A DNA stretch of 64,000 nt. Origin: Clostridia bacterium (GTDB taxonomy: Bacteria; Bacillota; Clostridia; Oscillospirales; Feifaniaceae). Position 1 is the first letter of the stretch, and every line of letters begins with the position of its first letter. The stretch spans positions 145,764-209,763 of the forward strand of contig JAFWXR010000037.1 of the NCBI GenBank assembly GCA_017517965.1. The letters are read 5' to 3'. The notes under the pieces were generated by a model. It saw only the letters and a list, made by a program, of their open reading frames with translations. It made no database searches and had not been told where the DNA came from. Below, piece after piece: positions 28,801-34,751 of the stretch. The position numbers were made by a program, and so were the translations under genes.

Positions 28801-28868
28801 TGAAGAATCACGTTTACGAAAAGTGGACGTCACTTCGCGAAAATCCCGACTGGGCACAGTATCAGTAA
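22899..28868 (+). CDS. Giant SLH-anchored surface protein with vWA, MucBP-like and InlB-type repeats
   Basis: 1989 residues. A signal peptide ends near FA (residue 25). The vWA domain, ~residues 68-400, has the MIDAS motif DMSGS (74-78). After a linker, about six composite repeats of ~153 residues (545-1690) each combine a MucBP-like half (YTVEHYLM..., ...VLKLYY.RN) with an InlB-B-like half (GYTFSGW..., F.MPA..V..GHF). Two Listeria-Bacteroides-type repeats follow (FTGWKAE, FDGWHLD), then three SLH domains (~1772-1930: YIVGYEDGTLRPENNITRAE, GKFAPGAFITRAEF, IKGYEDGSFRPDALITRAE) that should bind cell-wall polysaccharide. It is probably an adhesin. Long antisense ORFs across the repeats are not genes. 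Confidence 0.92.
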   Translation: MKKTWKRAAAIALALCMMFNMLVFADTVDDGIEFTKTATVNTDNSLNVHMEAYTTGQVRNTSTTTPTDIILLLDMSGSMNDNSNVYEMAEVKGSSYRYGFFRTGYGFNSSTQYYIKNGEDYVPVSNSTRDDNGFEYYSANGVSYYPILEDGTSTNRENSYAVVQFYMADYKSHMEVLYQGASDFIAHTAQKNESITDPALKHRISIIKFADDSYYDGSEMTSDYTQAVIGNNRQDNGYNYTQVVSDFTVVDNTGKTALTNALGALQAGGATSVDYGMQLAISQFGKRTDAEGRNEVLILFTDGEPNHSSGYSASVAGSSINHAKNLKDTGVVIYSIGGENSADSSQIGDNYNAFMHYMSNNFPSASYSDGTITAGTGDVNGGYYMTATDDKDLSDIFDEILSKINFPTIELGPEARVIDTISEYFHIPDGANSVTLTVADKTASGWGTPYAATGVTATVNGQTLSVSGFDFDANHVSADGRGDNGDFYGRKLIIDVKITPDYADIDAAGLTDGKMPTNLGAALVVNSNGDTVDTAEPPIVEAKKVTYKVDGVETKHFYRFEGAEVTVDAEPTKVGHTFSGWSQTGTFTMPDADVVISGNFTADEYFVSYTYSGEVPAGATDLLPDTEKYAYGDTVTVADPVTVTGYTFSGWTPRQTGLDVTGGTFSMPANNVEFIGHFVPSTGTKYTVEHYLMDENGQYPTNPAKTEELKGTTGHTATATPLPEYAELYNFDPMKSTEMGVIRSDGSTVLKLYYARNKFDVVYKYEGDVPSTAPIVPATVSYYHGATVTVDTTPVVVEGYDFEIWHHHATEGEIDIVGGQFVMPTREVTLYGRFAAKTDIPYKVEHYIANADNTGYESTPYQTNDHTGTTGETVTAQPITITGFTYNDADSALTKTGVITADGQLVLKLYYNRNKYNVSYDYEGDTQGLTLPTLPTGDSYYYGQTVTVAGKVSINDYEFHGWYIDTESNMVTDFEMPARDVVLLGHFVANTATPYTVEHYLMGIDGQYPSTPEDTETFKGTTGHTVTATPLLKYDGFTYDDVKSALTKTGVIGNDLVLKLYYERNRYDVIYQYERTVPTEAEPVPATESYYHGETVEVADDYVLAGYTFSGWHRHEMTVTDSFVMPTADVTLYGYYEAKTDTKYTVEHYIANLDNTTYPDTPYQSQILTGTSGAEITATPITIDGFTYNDADSALTKTGVIKGDGTLVLKLYYKRNEYTVSYAYEGDTMGLTPPPRPATETYVKGEKVTVAPTVTLQGYVFVGWYFGDVNSPATGTFTMPARNVVLVGHFQPSEDNGYKVSHWLQGTDGQYPTTPTESEYRNGATGTFVSAVSKVYDGFDFDPAHPDTLTSANIKADGSLELKFFYKRLSYDVKYVLDGTQPYGVTATVPTDYNTTELYGTSVSVKPDLSQIGYTFSGWSTEDAQVSGGNFDMPAKTVTFKGKFVANTNNHYKVEYYLQKLDNANEYELALDDTITATTGQLVTAEVKNFEGFTPRNDNVISAYVAGDGSTVIKIYYDRIIYNVEYRYYGEAPSCASALPATKTGVPFGAKLTVEPDAICTDGKHVFDGWKSPHVTPVNGEYTIPLLPNNARTVVFYGMFEDLHDVIYDLNGGTGADGVDYSTVKYEHGTVVTIKDAPTKARHTFTGWKAENADYQPGDDHTVTADITFVAQWRSNGGGGGVTPVTRYTLTYESNGGTKYSPERYAEGTLVNLTKVPMKEGFVFDGWHLDEGLTQYVTEVKMDKDITVYAHWVEDNGGAGNGSPTPSMLNGDDHFAYIVGYEDGTLRPENNITRAEVTTIFFRLLKDDVRKDSLTSNNSYTDIPADAWYNTSISTMSAMGIVGGKSAGKFAPGAFITRAEFAVICARFDDSDFEIVDHFGDVAGHWAEAEIHEAAAHGWIKGYEDGSFRPDALITRAEAVTMINRVLNRIPETKADLLANMIIWPDNDEDDWFYLAMCEATNSHNFDMKNHVYEKWTSLRENPDWAQYQ

Positions 28869-28907
28869 AAATAAAGCCTCCCGACGAAAGTCGGGGGGTT
28901 TATTTTT
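28867..28907 (+). terminator. Terminator of the adhesin gene
   Basis: A long stem AAAATAAAGCCTCCCGAC / GTCGGGGGGTTTATTTT with a GAAA tetraloop and T-run, directly overlapping the stop codon. Confidence 0.92.
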
Positions 28908-28908
28908 A

Positions 28909-29068
28909 ATGAATTGCCTTACGGCATGAATTGAAATATGAAATTTCATGAATTGAAGTCTGTGACTTCGTGAATTGCACTAAAGTGCATTAAGGCAATT
29001 CAATTCATGGAGCGAAGCGAGAATTCATGGCGATAGCCAATTAATGACAACGACAGTTGTCAATTCAT
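28909..29068 (+). repeat. Hairpin-string repeat, copy A (ATGAATT joiner)
   Basis: Successive short stems joined by ATGAATT/AATTCAT: GCC-GGC, GAAAT-ATTTC, GAAGTC-GACTTC, GCACT-AGTGC, GGC-GCC and GACAAC-GTTGTC. The outer arms GAATTGCC and GGCAATTC can also pair with each other. This copy lacks the leading GATGATGAAAC hairpin and its fifth stem is degenerate. Confidence 0.85.
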
Positions 29069-29496
29069 TATTATGCGGAAGTTTCAATTAAACTGCGGGA
29101 CGGATAAATCCGTCCCGTTTTACTTAAATTCGGGGATTTAGTGCAATTTAAGACACGGTTTTACTTAAATCGACAGAAAAATAACCTTTACGGTTTTGCC
29201 TTTTTTGTGTGGTTATGTCTACCTCGAAACTAAAATTCAAAAAACGGTTTTACTGGCTTTGCAGAGTTGTCGAAAGTTCGGTAAGATTTACAAAAAAGTC
29301 TGTTACGGTAAGGGCTTGAAGGCTGTTGATAACTCTGTTGAAAATGTTTATAACATTTGTACTGAAATCGGTTATTTGCCTAAGTTATGTAAATGGTAAA
29401 CTTTTGCCCGTTACTTAAATTAAGATAATTTTGTGCAAGACTTCTTTATATAAATATATTTTATGTGTTTTTTTTTATTTGCGTTTGTAGTATAAT
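29069..29496. other. Intergenic stretch with GGGACGG palindrome, no convincing gene
   Basis: Contains GGGACGGATAAATCCGTCCC at 29096, three ACTTAAAT boxes (29122, 29162, 29411), and an AT-rich tail with a perfect TATAAT at 29491 but no good -35. A 67-codon frame (29196-29399) starts at TTG with no RBS and I do not call it. Confidence 0.5.
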
Positions 29497-29682
29497 ATGA
29501 TGATGAAACTTCTGTTTCATCATCAATGAATTGCCTTACGGCATGAATTGAAATTAAAATTTCATGAATAGAGCCTACGGCTCATGAATTGCACTGAGTG
29601 CATTAAGGCAATTCAATTCATGTTGTGATAACAACAATTCATGGCTTTAGCCAATTTATGACAACGTCAGTTGTCAATTCAT
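29497..29682 (+). repeat. Hairpin-string repeat, copy B
   Basis: Full-length form beginning GATGATGAAAC-TTCT-GTTTCATCATC. Then stems GCC-GGC, GAAATT-AATTTC, GAGCC-GGCTC, GCACT-AGTGC, TTGT-ACAA, GGC-GCC and GACAAC-GTTGTC, separated by ATGAATT or AATTCAT. Confidence 0.9.
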
Positions 29683-29691
29683 TTGATTGAC

Positions 29692-29745
29692 AATTCCTCC
29701 ACCACCTTCGGTGGTCCCCCTCCCTTTAGGCAAGGAAGGTTATGT
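29692..29745. repeat. CACCTTCGGTG-type repeat before the hydrolase
   Basis: ACAATTCCTCCACCACCTTCGGTGGTC followed by CCCTCCCTTTAGGCAAGGAAGG. Related copies lie at 40787-40836 and 43690-43725. Confidence 0.65.
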
Positions 29746-29766
29746 GAGGACAACGAAAGGATTTTT

Positions 29767-30519
29767 ATGTTTACTTATAAAAATATGAACGTAAATTACA
29801 TAACCGAAGGTGTGGGGGAGGATGTTGTTATCCTTCACGGCTGGGGCGCGTCTATCGGTGCGGTTATGCCGATTGTACGGCTTCTCACGCCTCATTTTCG
29901 TGTCACGGCGATTGATTTGCCCGGCTGTGGTAAAACCTCTGACCCGACTGAGCCCTTTACCGTAAAGGATTATGCTTCTTTCGTGCTTGAAATATGCAGG
30001 CGTGAAAATATAAAATCCTGCGTCATTATCGCACATTCAAACGGCGGCAGAATTGCCGTTGAACTCAATACAAATTCAAATTTAAAGGTTACAAAAAACA
30101 TATTCGTTGATACGGCAGGCGTACCTGCTAAAAAAAGTTTTAAGGTTAAATGCAGAATAAGGCTTTTTAAAATCGGAAAGAGGGTGCTATCCCTCGTCGG
30201 CGCGAAGAAGGCGCTTGAAAGGCTTGTCAGCAAATCGGGCAGTGAGGATTACCGTAACGCCTCGACCGTTATGAAAAAAACCATGGTCAATATGCTCTCA
30301 CTCGATATGCGTGAGCAGATGAAGGATATTTCTGCCCCCACGCTTTTAATATGGGGTGAAAACGACACGGCTACACCTCTTTACACGGCGCAGGAGATGG
30401 AAAAAATTATCCCCGATGCAGGTCTTGTAGTGCTTAAGGGGGCAGGGCATTTCTCCTACCTCGACTGTCCTGCGGTATTTAATGCTGCGGTGGAAAGCTT
30501 TATGGGAATTCGGAATTAG
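29767..30519 (+). CDS. Alpha/beta hydrolase
   Basis: A 250-residue hydrolase. The oxyanion-hole HG is in ILHGWGA, the nucleophile elbow is AHSNGG (Ser), and the likely acid and base are in WGENDTATP and GAGHFSY. The ATG at 29767 is chosen over an upstream frame extension that runs through repeat DNA; AAAGG precedes it. It is first in an operon with a MurF-like ligase and Ddl, which hints at a cell-wall link, but the substrate is unknown. The final residues GIRN and the stop are encoded by an AATTCGGAATT repeat. Confidence 0.85.
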   Translation: MFTYKNMNVNYITEGVGEDVVILHGWGASIGAVMPIVRLLTPHFRVTAIDLPGCGKTSDPTEPFTVKDYASFVLEICRRENIKSCVIIAHSNGGRIAVELNTNSNLKVTKNIFVDTAGVPAKKSFKVKCRIRLFKIGKRVLSLVGAKKALERLVSKSGSEDYRNASTVMKKTMVNMLSLDMREQMKDISAPTLLIWGENDTATPLYTAQEMEKIIPDAGLVVLKGAGHFSYLDCPAVFNAAVESFMGIRN

Positions 30520-30536
30520 ACGAAAGGATTTGAGAT

Positions 30537-32081
30537 ATGAACAGGTTATTCTTAAATATTGCTTTTGTTTGTGTGATTGCGGCGTTTTTGATACTGCTCA
30601 GGCATCAGTTTCACATGCTTCAGCTGTCATCCTACCGCAATGACCGATACAAAAAATGGGCTAAGGAAAACTTCGGGAAAGAACTTACCGTGTGGTATAT
30701 TTTCCCCGTCTTAGTGCCCTGCATTATCGTTATGACCTCGCTTCCGTTATGGGTGTTTACCGCCTGCTTTGCGGTCACACTTGCGCTTGCCGTCATCTTC
30801 ACACCGAGAAAGGCGGAAAAGAAAAAACTCGTCATCACGGCAAGGGTCAAAAGACTGTATGTGACGGCAACTGTGCTGTCGCTTATAATGCTCACACTGC
30901 TCAATCTCGTTATGGGAAGAAATCTTTTCGGCTACTCCGACAGATTCTGGGTTTTCGTGCTCTTCTGGATAAGCGTTTTTGCAGTCTGCTACAGGACGGT
31001 TGCCACAAGGCTTATCAACTTTATAAATGCACCTATTGAAAAGGCGGTTGCAAGGTATTATATTAACGATGCAAAAAAGGTGCTTGCATCATCCTCCGTC
31101 ACCGTTATCGGCATTACGGGAAGTTACGGTAAGACGAGTACCAAATACATTTTGGAAAAATTCTTATCGCAGAAATTCAATACCCTTATGACGCCCGAAA
31201 GTTACAACACGCCTCTCGGTGCGGTCAGAACGGTGAGGGAACATCTGTTGCCCACCCACAAGTATTTTATCTGCGAAATGGGTGCAAAGCAGGTCGGCGA
31301 CATCAAGGAAATCTGCGATATCGTGCATCCCACCCACTGTATAATCACGTCGATCGGGCCGTGTCATCTTGAGAATTTCGGCTCGATGGAAAATATCGTA
31401 AAAACCAAATTCGAGCTTTACGATGCCTGCGACGGTATTAAAATAATCGGTGCAGACATTGAAAAAGAGTGTGAGGGTATCAGGGCAGGTACGTCGGGTG
31501 ACTATTTTGCAAAAGATATTTCTTACAATGAAAACGGTATGACCTTTACGCTTGTTGCCAAGGGCAAGGAAATCGAAATTTCGACCTCTCTGCTCGGTAT
31601 GTCGGGCGTTAAAAATATCGTTACTGCAGCCGCAATGGCTATGGAACTCGGCGTTCCTGCCGAGGATATACGCTTTGCTTGTGCAAGGCTTAAGGCCGTT
31701 CCGCACAGGCTTGAAATTAACAGAAAAAGTGCAAATTATATCGTAATTGACGATGCCTTTAACTCAAATCCCGCAGGGGCGAGTGAGGCGCTTTCCGTGC
31801 TCTCCTCGTTTGAGGGGTATACGAGGGTGGTAATAACGCCCGGTATGGTCGAGCTTGGGGAAAAGACGTATGAACTTAACCGTGAGCTCGGTGTAAAGGC
31901 AAAAGAATGTGCAGATTATATTATCGCCGTCGGCAAAAATGCCGAGGCTATTAAAGAGGGTGCCGATAACGCAATCGTCGTTAAGAATTTAAATGAGGCA
32001 CTCGGCAAATTACAGACTTTAATGGGTGAAAAAACGGTCGTGCTCTTTGAAAACGACCTGCCCGACAACTATGAGGAGTGA
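30537..32081 (+). CDS. MurF-like Mur ligase with N-terminal membrane domain
   Basis: 514 residues. The first ~155 hold about four hydrophobic segments. The Mur ligase core follows: P-loop GITGSYGKTSTK (~residue 192), the ligase segment CEMGAKQVGDIKEI, SIGPCHLENFGS and the C-terminal-domain motif VIDDAFNSNPAGA. It probably joins D-Ala-D-Ala (made by the next gene) to a UDP-MurNAc-peptide or a related acceptor. Standard MurF is soluble and ~450 residues, so this membrane-tethered form may be a specialised paralogue; a normal murF may exist outside the window. It is 17 bp after the hydrolase and 7 bp before ddl. Confidence 0.82.
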   Translation: MNRLFLNIAFVCVIAAFLILLRHQFHMLQLSSYRNDRYKKWAKENFGKELTVWYIFPVLVPCIIVMTSLPLWVFTACFAVTLALAVIFTPRKAEKKKLVITARVKRLYVTATVLSLIMLTLLNLVMGRNLFGYSDRFWVFVLFWISVFAVCYRTVATRLINFINAPIEKAVARYYINDAKKVLASSSVTVIGITGSYGKTSTKYILEKFLSQKFNTLMTPESYNTPLGAVRTVREHLLPTHKYFICEMGAKQVGDIKEICDIVHPTHCIITSIGPCHLENFGSMENIVKTKFELYDACDGIKIIGADIEKECEGIRAGTSGDYFAKDISYNENGMTFTLVAKGKEIEISTSLLGMSGVKNIVTAAAMAMELGVPAEDIRFACARLKAVPHRLEINRKSANYIVIDDAFNSNPAGASEALSVLSSFEGYTRVVITPGMVELGEKTYELNRELGVKAKECADYIIAVGKNAEAIKEGADNAIVVKNLNEALGKLQTLMGEKTVVLFENDLPDNYEE

Positions 32082-32088
32082 TTTTTAA

Positions 32089-33267
32089 GTGAAAACTACC
32101 GTTGGTCTTTTTATGGGCGGTGTGTCGGTTGAACATGAGATTTCCGTCATTTCCGCAATTCAGGCGTTCCACGCTATTAACAAGGATAAATATGACGTGC
32201 TTCCGATATACATAACCAAAGAGGGCGTTATGTATACGGGTGAAAAACTCACCGACACCGAAAATTTTGCCGATATGCAGGCGCTCGTTTCTTCGTGTGA
32301 AAGGGTGCTTTTATCCAGGGAAAAGGACGGTGTGCACGTCGTTTCGGCGTCGAAGGGTATGTTCAAAAAGGGCTTTGATGCACGTATCGACGTCGCTTTC
32401 CCCGTCGTTCACGGCACCAACTGTGAGGACGGTACGCTTGCAGGCGTTTTTGAAAGCTTATCGCTGCCCTACGTTGGATGTGACATCCTTTCGTCTGCAC
32501 TCGGAATGGATAAATATATAATGAAAAAGGTGCTTGAGGCAAACGGTCTGCCCGTTGTGCCCCATATCGCTTTCACGGCGAGAGAATTTGTCGAAAAAAG
32601 AAATATTTTGGCGACGGAAGTCGAAAAGAAGCTCGGCTTTCCCGTTATCGTAAAGCCTGCAAATCTCGGCTCCAGCGTCGGAATCAAGAGGGCGGATGAC
32701 GTGATTTCCTTTATCGCTGCCGTTGAATACGCCTCGGATTTTGCATCGAAGATACTCGTTGAGCATGCGGTGACCTCTCTTCGTGAAATCAACTGTGCAG
32801 CACTCGGCGATGCTGACAGCGTTCAGACGTCGGTGTGCGAAGAGCCCGTTCAGTGTGACGAGATTTTAAGCTACGAAGACAAGTATATGGGTGGCTCAAA
32901 AGGCTCGAAGGGTATGAGTTCTCTCAAGAGAAAGTGCCCTGCCGAGATTTCTCCCGAAAAGGAAAAGGAAATAAGGGATTTAACCGAGAAAACCTTTAAG
33001 GCACTCGGCTGCGGCGGCGTGTCCAGAGTCGATTTTCTTATGGATACCGCTGATAATGACAAGGTATATGTAAATGAGATAAACACCATTCCCGGCTCGC
33101 TCTCCTTCTATCTGTGGGAGGCGGCAGGCAAGCCCTTTGAAACGCTGTGTGACGAGCTTATCGACCTCGCTTTCAAGCGTGACAGAGAGAAAAAGGCGCT
33201 CACCTTCAGTTTTAAGGAAAACGTGTTCGCAATCAAGGGCACGAAGGGACTGACGGGCAAGAAGTGA
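32089..33267 (+). CDS. ddl: D-alanine--D-alanine ligase
   Basis: A 392-residue ATP-grasp ligase. The N-terminal motif is GGVSVEHEISVISA, the ATP-binding region is FPVIVKPANLGSSVGI, the omega-loop segment YEDKYM and the metal-binding end YVNEINTIPGSLS are present. It makes the D-Ala-D-Ala dipeptide for peptidoglycan in the cytoplasm. It starts with GTG at 32089 after AGGAG in the end of the previous gene. It is a little longer than the usual ~350-370 residues. The C-terminal tail FAIKGTKGLTGKK is extra. Confidence 0.92.
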   Translation: MKTTVGLFMGGVSVEHEISVISAIQAFHAINKDKYDVLPIYITKEGVMYTGEKLTDTENFADMQALVSSCERVLLSREKDGVHVVSASKGMFKKGFDARIDVAFPVVHGTNCEDGTLAGVFESLSLPYVGCDILSSALGMDKYIMKKVLEANGLPVVPHIAFTAREFVEKRNILATEVEKKLGFPVIVKPANLGSSVGIKRADDVISFIAAVEYASDFASKILVEHAVTSLREINCAALGDADSVQTSVCEEPVQCDEILSYEDKYMGGSKGSKGMSSLKRKCPAEISPEKEKEIRDLTEKTFKALGCGGVSRVDFLMDTADNDKVYVNEINTIPGSLSFYLWEAAGKPFETLCDELIDLAFKRDREKKALTFSFKENVFAIKGTKGLTGKK

Positions 33268-33274
33268 TGAAACA

Positions 33275-33318
33275 CTTCTTGCAATGCGGAATTCGGAATT
33301 AAATTGAGGGACGGATAG
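33275..33318. repeat. AATTCGG repeat and left half of a GGGACGG repeat
   Basis: AATGCGGAATTCGGAATTAAATTGAGGGACGGATAG. The right half (GCCGTCCCCTACG) reappears at 33436 after the R1 element. Confidence 0.7.
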
Positions 33319-33434
33319 ACAGGGTTCCCAACACAAGGCAGAACGAAGTGCGTTGTGTTGGGAAGAGGACGAGCAACGAAGCAAGTGAAATTTTGCGGAT
33401 AGCAAAATGGAACTAAGCGAAGTTTGTGAGGACG
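33319..33434 (+). repeat. R1 repeat, nested inside a GGGACGG repeat
   Basis: From ACAGGGTTCCC to GAGGACGA. It contains the stem CCCAACACAA / TTGTGTTGGG, the mini-hairpin ATTTTGC-GGATA-GCAAAAT and the 3' box GCGAAGTTTGTGAGGACGA. Confidence 0.85.
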
Positions 33435-33484
33435 ACGCCGTCCCCTACGTTTTATAAGAAATTTCGGAAATATGAAAATAAGGG

Positions 33485-33513
33485 TTGACAAAACCGAAAT
33501 TTCCGAGTATAAT
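33485..33513 (+). promoter_or_regulatory. Consensus promoter at the start of the phage-like block
   Basis: A perfect TTGACA (33485), 17 bp, perfect TATAAT (33508). The spacer AAACCGAAATTTCCGAG is shared, but for one base, with the promoter at 41268. An inverted repeat GAAATTTCGG / CCGAAATTTC lies upstream and in the spacer. Confidence 0.85.
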
Positions 33514-33559
33514 ACAGATGATGAAACGAGAAGTTTCATTTTTTAAACTTAAAAAAACA

Positions 33560-33571
33560 GAACAAATGTAC
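33560..33571. promoter_or_regulatory. LexA-like half-matching site 1
   Basis: GAACAAATGTAC, one base from the Gram-positive SOS operator core GAAC-N4-GTTC. The same AACAGAACAAATGTA context recurs at 38864 and 41540, only in the phage-like block. Confidence 0.3.
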
Positions 33572-33682
33572 GATAAAGAAACAATCGCTTCTTTATCGGC
33601 GATATAAATTCCGTTGGAATTTGCGATATATACTGCGTATGCGATATATCCCTTCGGGATGCGATATGTTGGCTTCGCCAAC
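33571..33682 (+). repeat. Second hairpin-string repeat (GCGATAT joiner)
   Basis: CGATAAAGAA/TTCTTTATCG is followed by four mini-hairpins, AAATTCC-GTT-GGAATTT, ATAC-TGC-GTAT, ATCCC-TTC-GGGAT and GTTGGC-TTC-GCCAAC. Each is preceded by the identical heptamer GCGATAT (33599, 33623, 33641, 33661). It ends in an AAAGGAGG site. Confidence 0.9.
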
Positions 33683-33749
33683 GAGAAAGGAGGATAACAT
33701 CATTAATATTTACGATTGGTATGAACTGTGGGGTGGGCAGGAGAGAGAA

Positions 33750-33905
33750 ATGAGAAAAATAAACTGTCCCGTATGCGATACGGAGCTTTGTGAGGATGAC
33801 GACGTCTATTTGAACGGCCGTGACATTATCGGCTGTGCCTTCTGCGTGGACGAGCTGACCGTCTACGACCATCTCGAAAGAGAGGCGTACTATGGCTCGA
33901 ATTAA
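33750..33905 (+). CDS. Small zinc-ribbon-like protein (51 aa), phage-associated
   Basis: ATG 33750 after AGGAGAGAG. Two CxxC pairs (NCPVCD near the N terminus and GCAFCVD) suggest a structural zinc site. A strong AAAGGAGG at 33687 has no normal start codon at the right distance in this frame (only ATC/ATT), so an extended form is possible but unproven. It overlaps the DUF4373 gene by 14 bp. Confidence 0.55.
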   Translation: MRKINCPVCDTELCEDDDVYLNGRDIIGCAFCVDELTVYDHLEREAYYGSN

Positions 33906-34485
33906 GCTCGACGGGCTTTCCTATTTTCCGCTGGATACGTCTTTCTTCGATTCGAGAAAAATCAAGGTGCTTCGCTCTAAATTCGGGTGTGAGGGTATAT
34001 GCCTTTATATCTATCTTTTGGCTGAAATCTATCGGGACAGAGGCTATTATCTGTCCGTTGACGAGGATTTTTACGCCATCGTTGCCGATGACAACGGTCT
34101 TGATGAGGATAGGGTCAGGCAGATTGTCGCCTATTTTTGCAGAAACGATTTTTTTAATCCGACACTTTTTGATAAAAATATACTCACTTCAAGCGAGATT
34201 CAAAAACAGTATCAGGAGTGTGTGAAAGTAAGAGGTCAAAAGCGTCTGATTGAGGTCAGGAGCGACGTCTGGTTGCTTTCTGAGTGTGATTCAAAGGACT
34301 ATATCTGCAATGAATTACAAAATAAATCCGAGATTTATCCCACAAAGAAAAGTAAAGAAAATAAAAGTAAAGTAAATAAAAGTAAAGAAAAGTATTCTTA
34401 CCTCAAAGGAAAGACGGGGGACAAAACCTTTGATGCCGAAAGCTTTGCTAAATGGGAATTTGAAAATACCTATGGTGCTAAATAA
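33892..34485 (+). CDS. DUF4373 / Lin1244-type phage protein
   Basis: 197 residues. The N-terminal ~110 residues (LSYFPLDTSFFDSRKIKVLRSKFGCEGICLYIYLLAEIY..., then EDRVRQIVAYFCRNDFF) match the Lin1244/Lin1753-like N-terminal domain of phage and mobile-element replication-type proteins. A lysine/serine-rich linker follows with KSKENKSK repeats and a short conserved tail (FDAESFAKWEF). It is the only replication-type gene in the phage-like block; there is no helicase loader or DnaC partner next to it. Confidence 0.6.
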   Translation: MARIKLDGLSYFPLDTSFFDSRKIKVLRSKFGCEGICLYIYLLAEIYRDRGYYLSVDEDFYAIVADDNGLDEDRVRQIVAYFCRNDFFNPTLFDKNILTSSEIQKQYQECVKVRGQKRLIEVRSDVWLLSECDSKDYICNELQNKSEIYPTKKSKENKSKVNKSKEKYSYLKGKTGDKTFDAESFAKWEFENTYGAK

Positions 34486-34502
34486 CCTATGGTTCTTTAG
34501 CA

Positions 34503-34660
34503 ATGAATTGCCTTACGGCATGAATTGAAATTAAAATTTCATGAATAGAGCCTACGGCTCATGAATTGCACTAAAGTGCATTAAGGCAATTCAATTCATG
34601 TTGAGATAACAACAATTCATGGCTTTAGCCAATTCATGACAACGACAGTTGTCAATTCAT
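34503..34660 (+). repeat. Hairpin-string repeat, copy C
   Basis: The same stem order as copy B without the leading GATGATGAAAC hairpin; the fifth stem reads TTG-AGATAA-CAA. It sits between the DUF4373 gene and terL. Confidence 0.9.
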
Positions 34661-34714
34661 CGTAATGACGAAATTTCATTGGATTATGGTGAAGCATTTA
34701 TGATGCACCGTTAA

Positions 34715-34751
34715 AAACAAAGCGAAGTTTGCGAGGACGAAAGGAGAATAT
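34715..34751 (+). repeat. R1 3'-end fragment supplying the terL ribosome binding site
   Basis: AAAGCGAAGTTTGCGAGGACGAAAGGAG directly before the terL ATG matches the last ~25 bp of R1. Confidence 0.65.

Noticed and set aside
29320-29350. TGTTGATAA as a DnaA box / replication origin
   Set aside because: A single near-match without a cluster of boxes, dnaA or dnaN nearby.
29196-29399. 67-codon open frame
   Set aside because: It begins with TTG, has no ribosome binding site and no recognisable motif; it lies in repeat-rich intergenic DNA.
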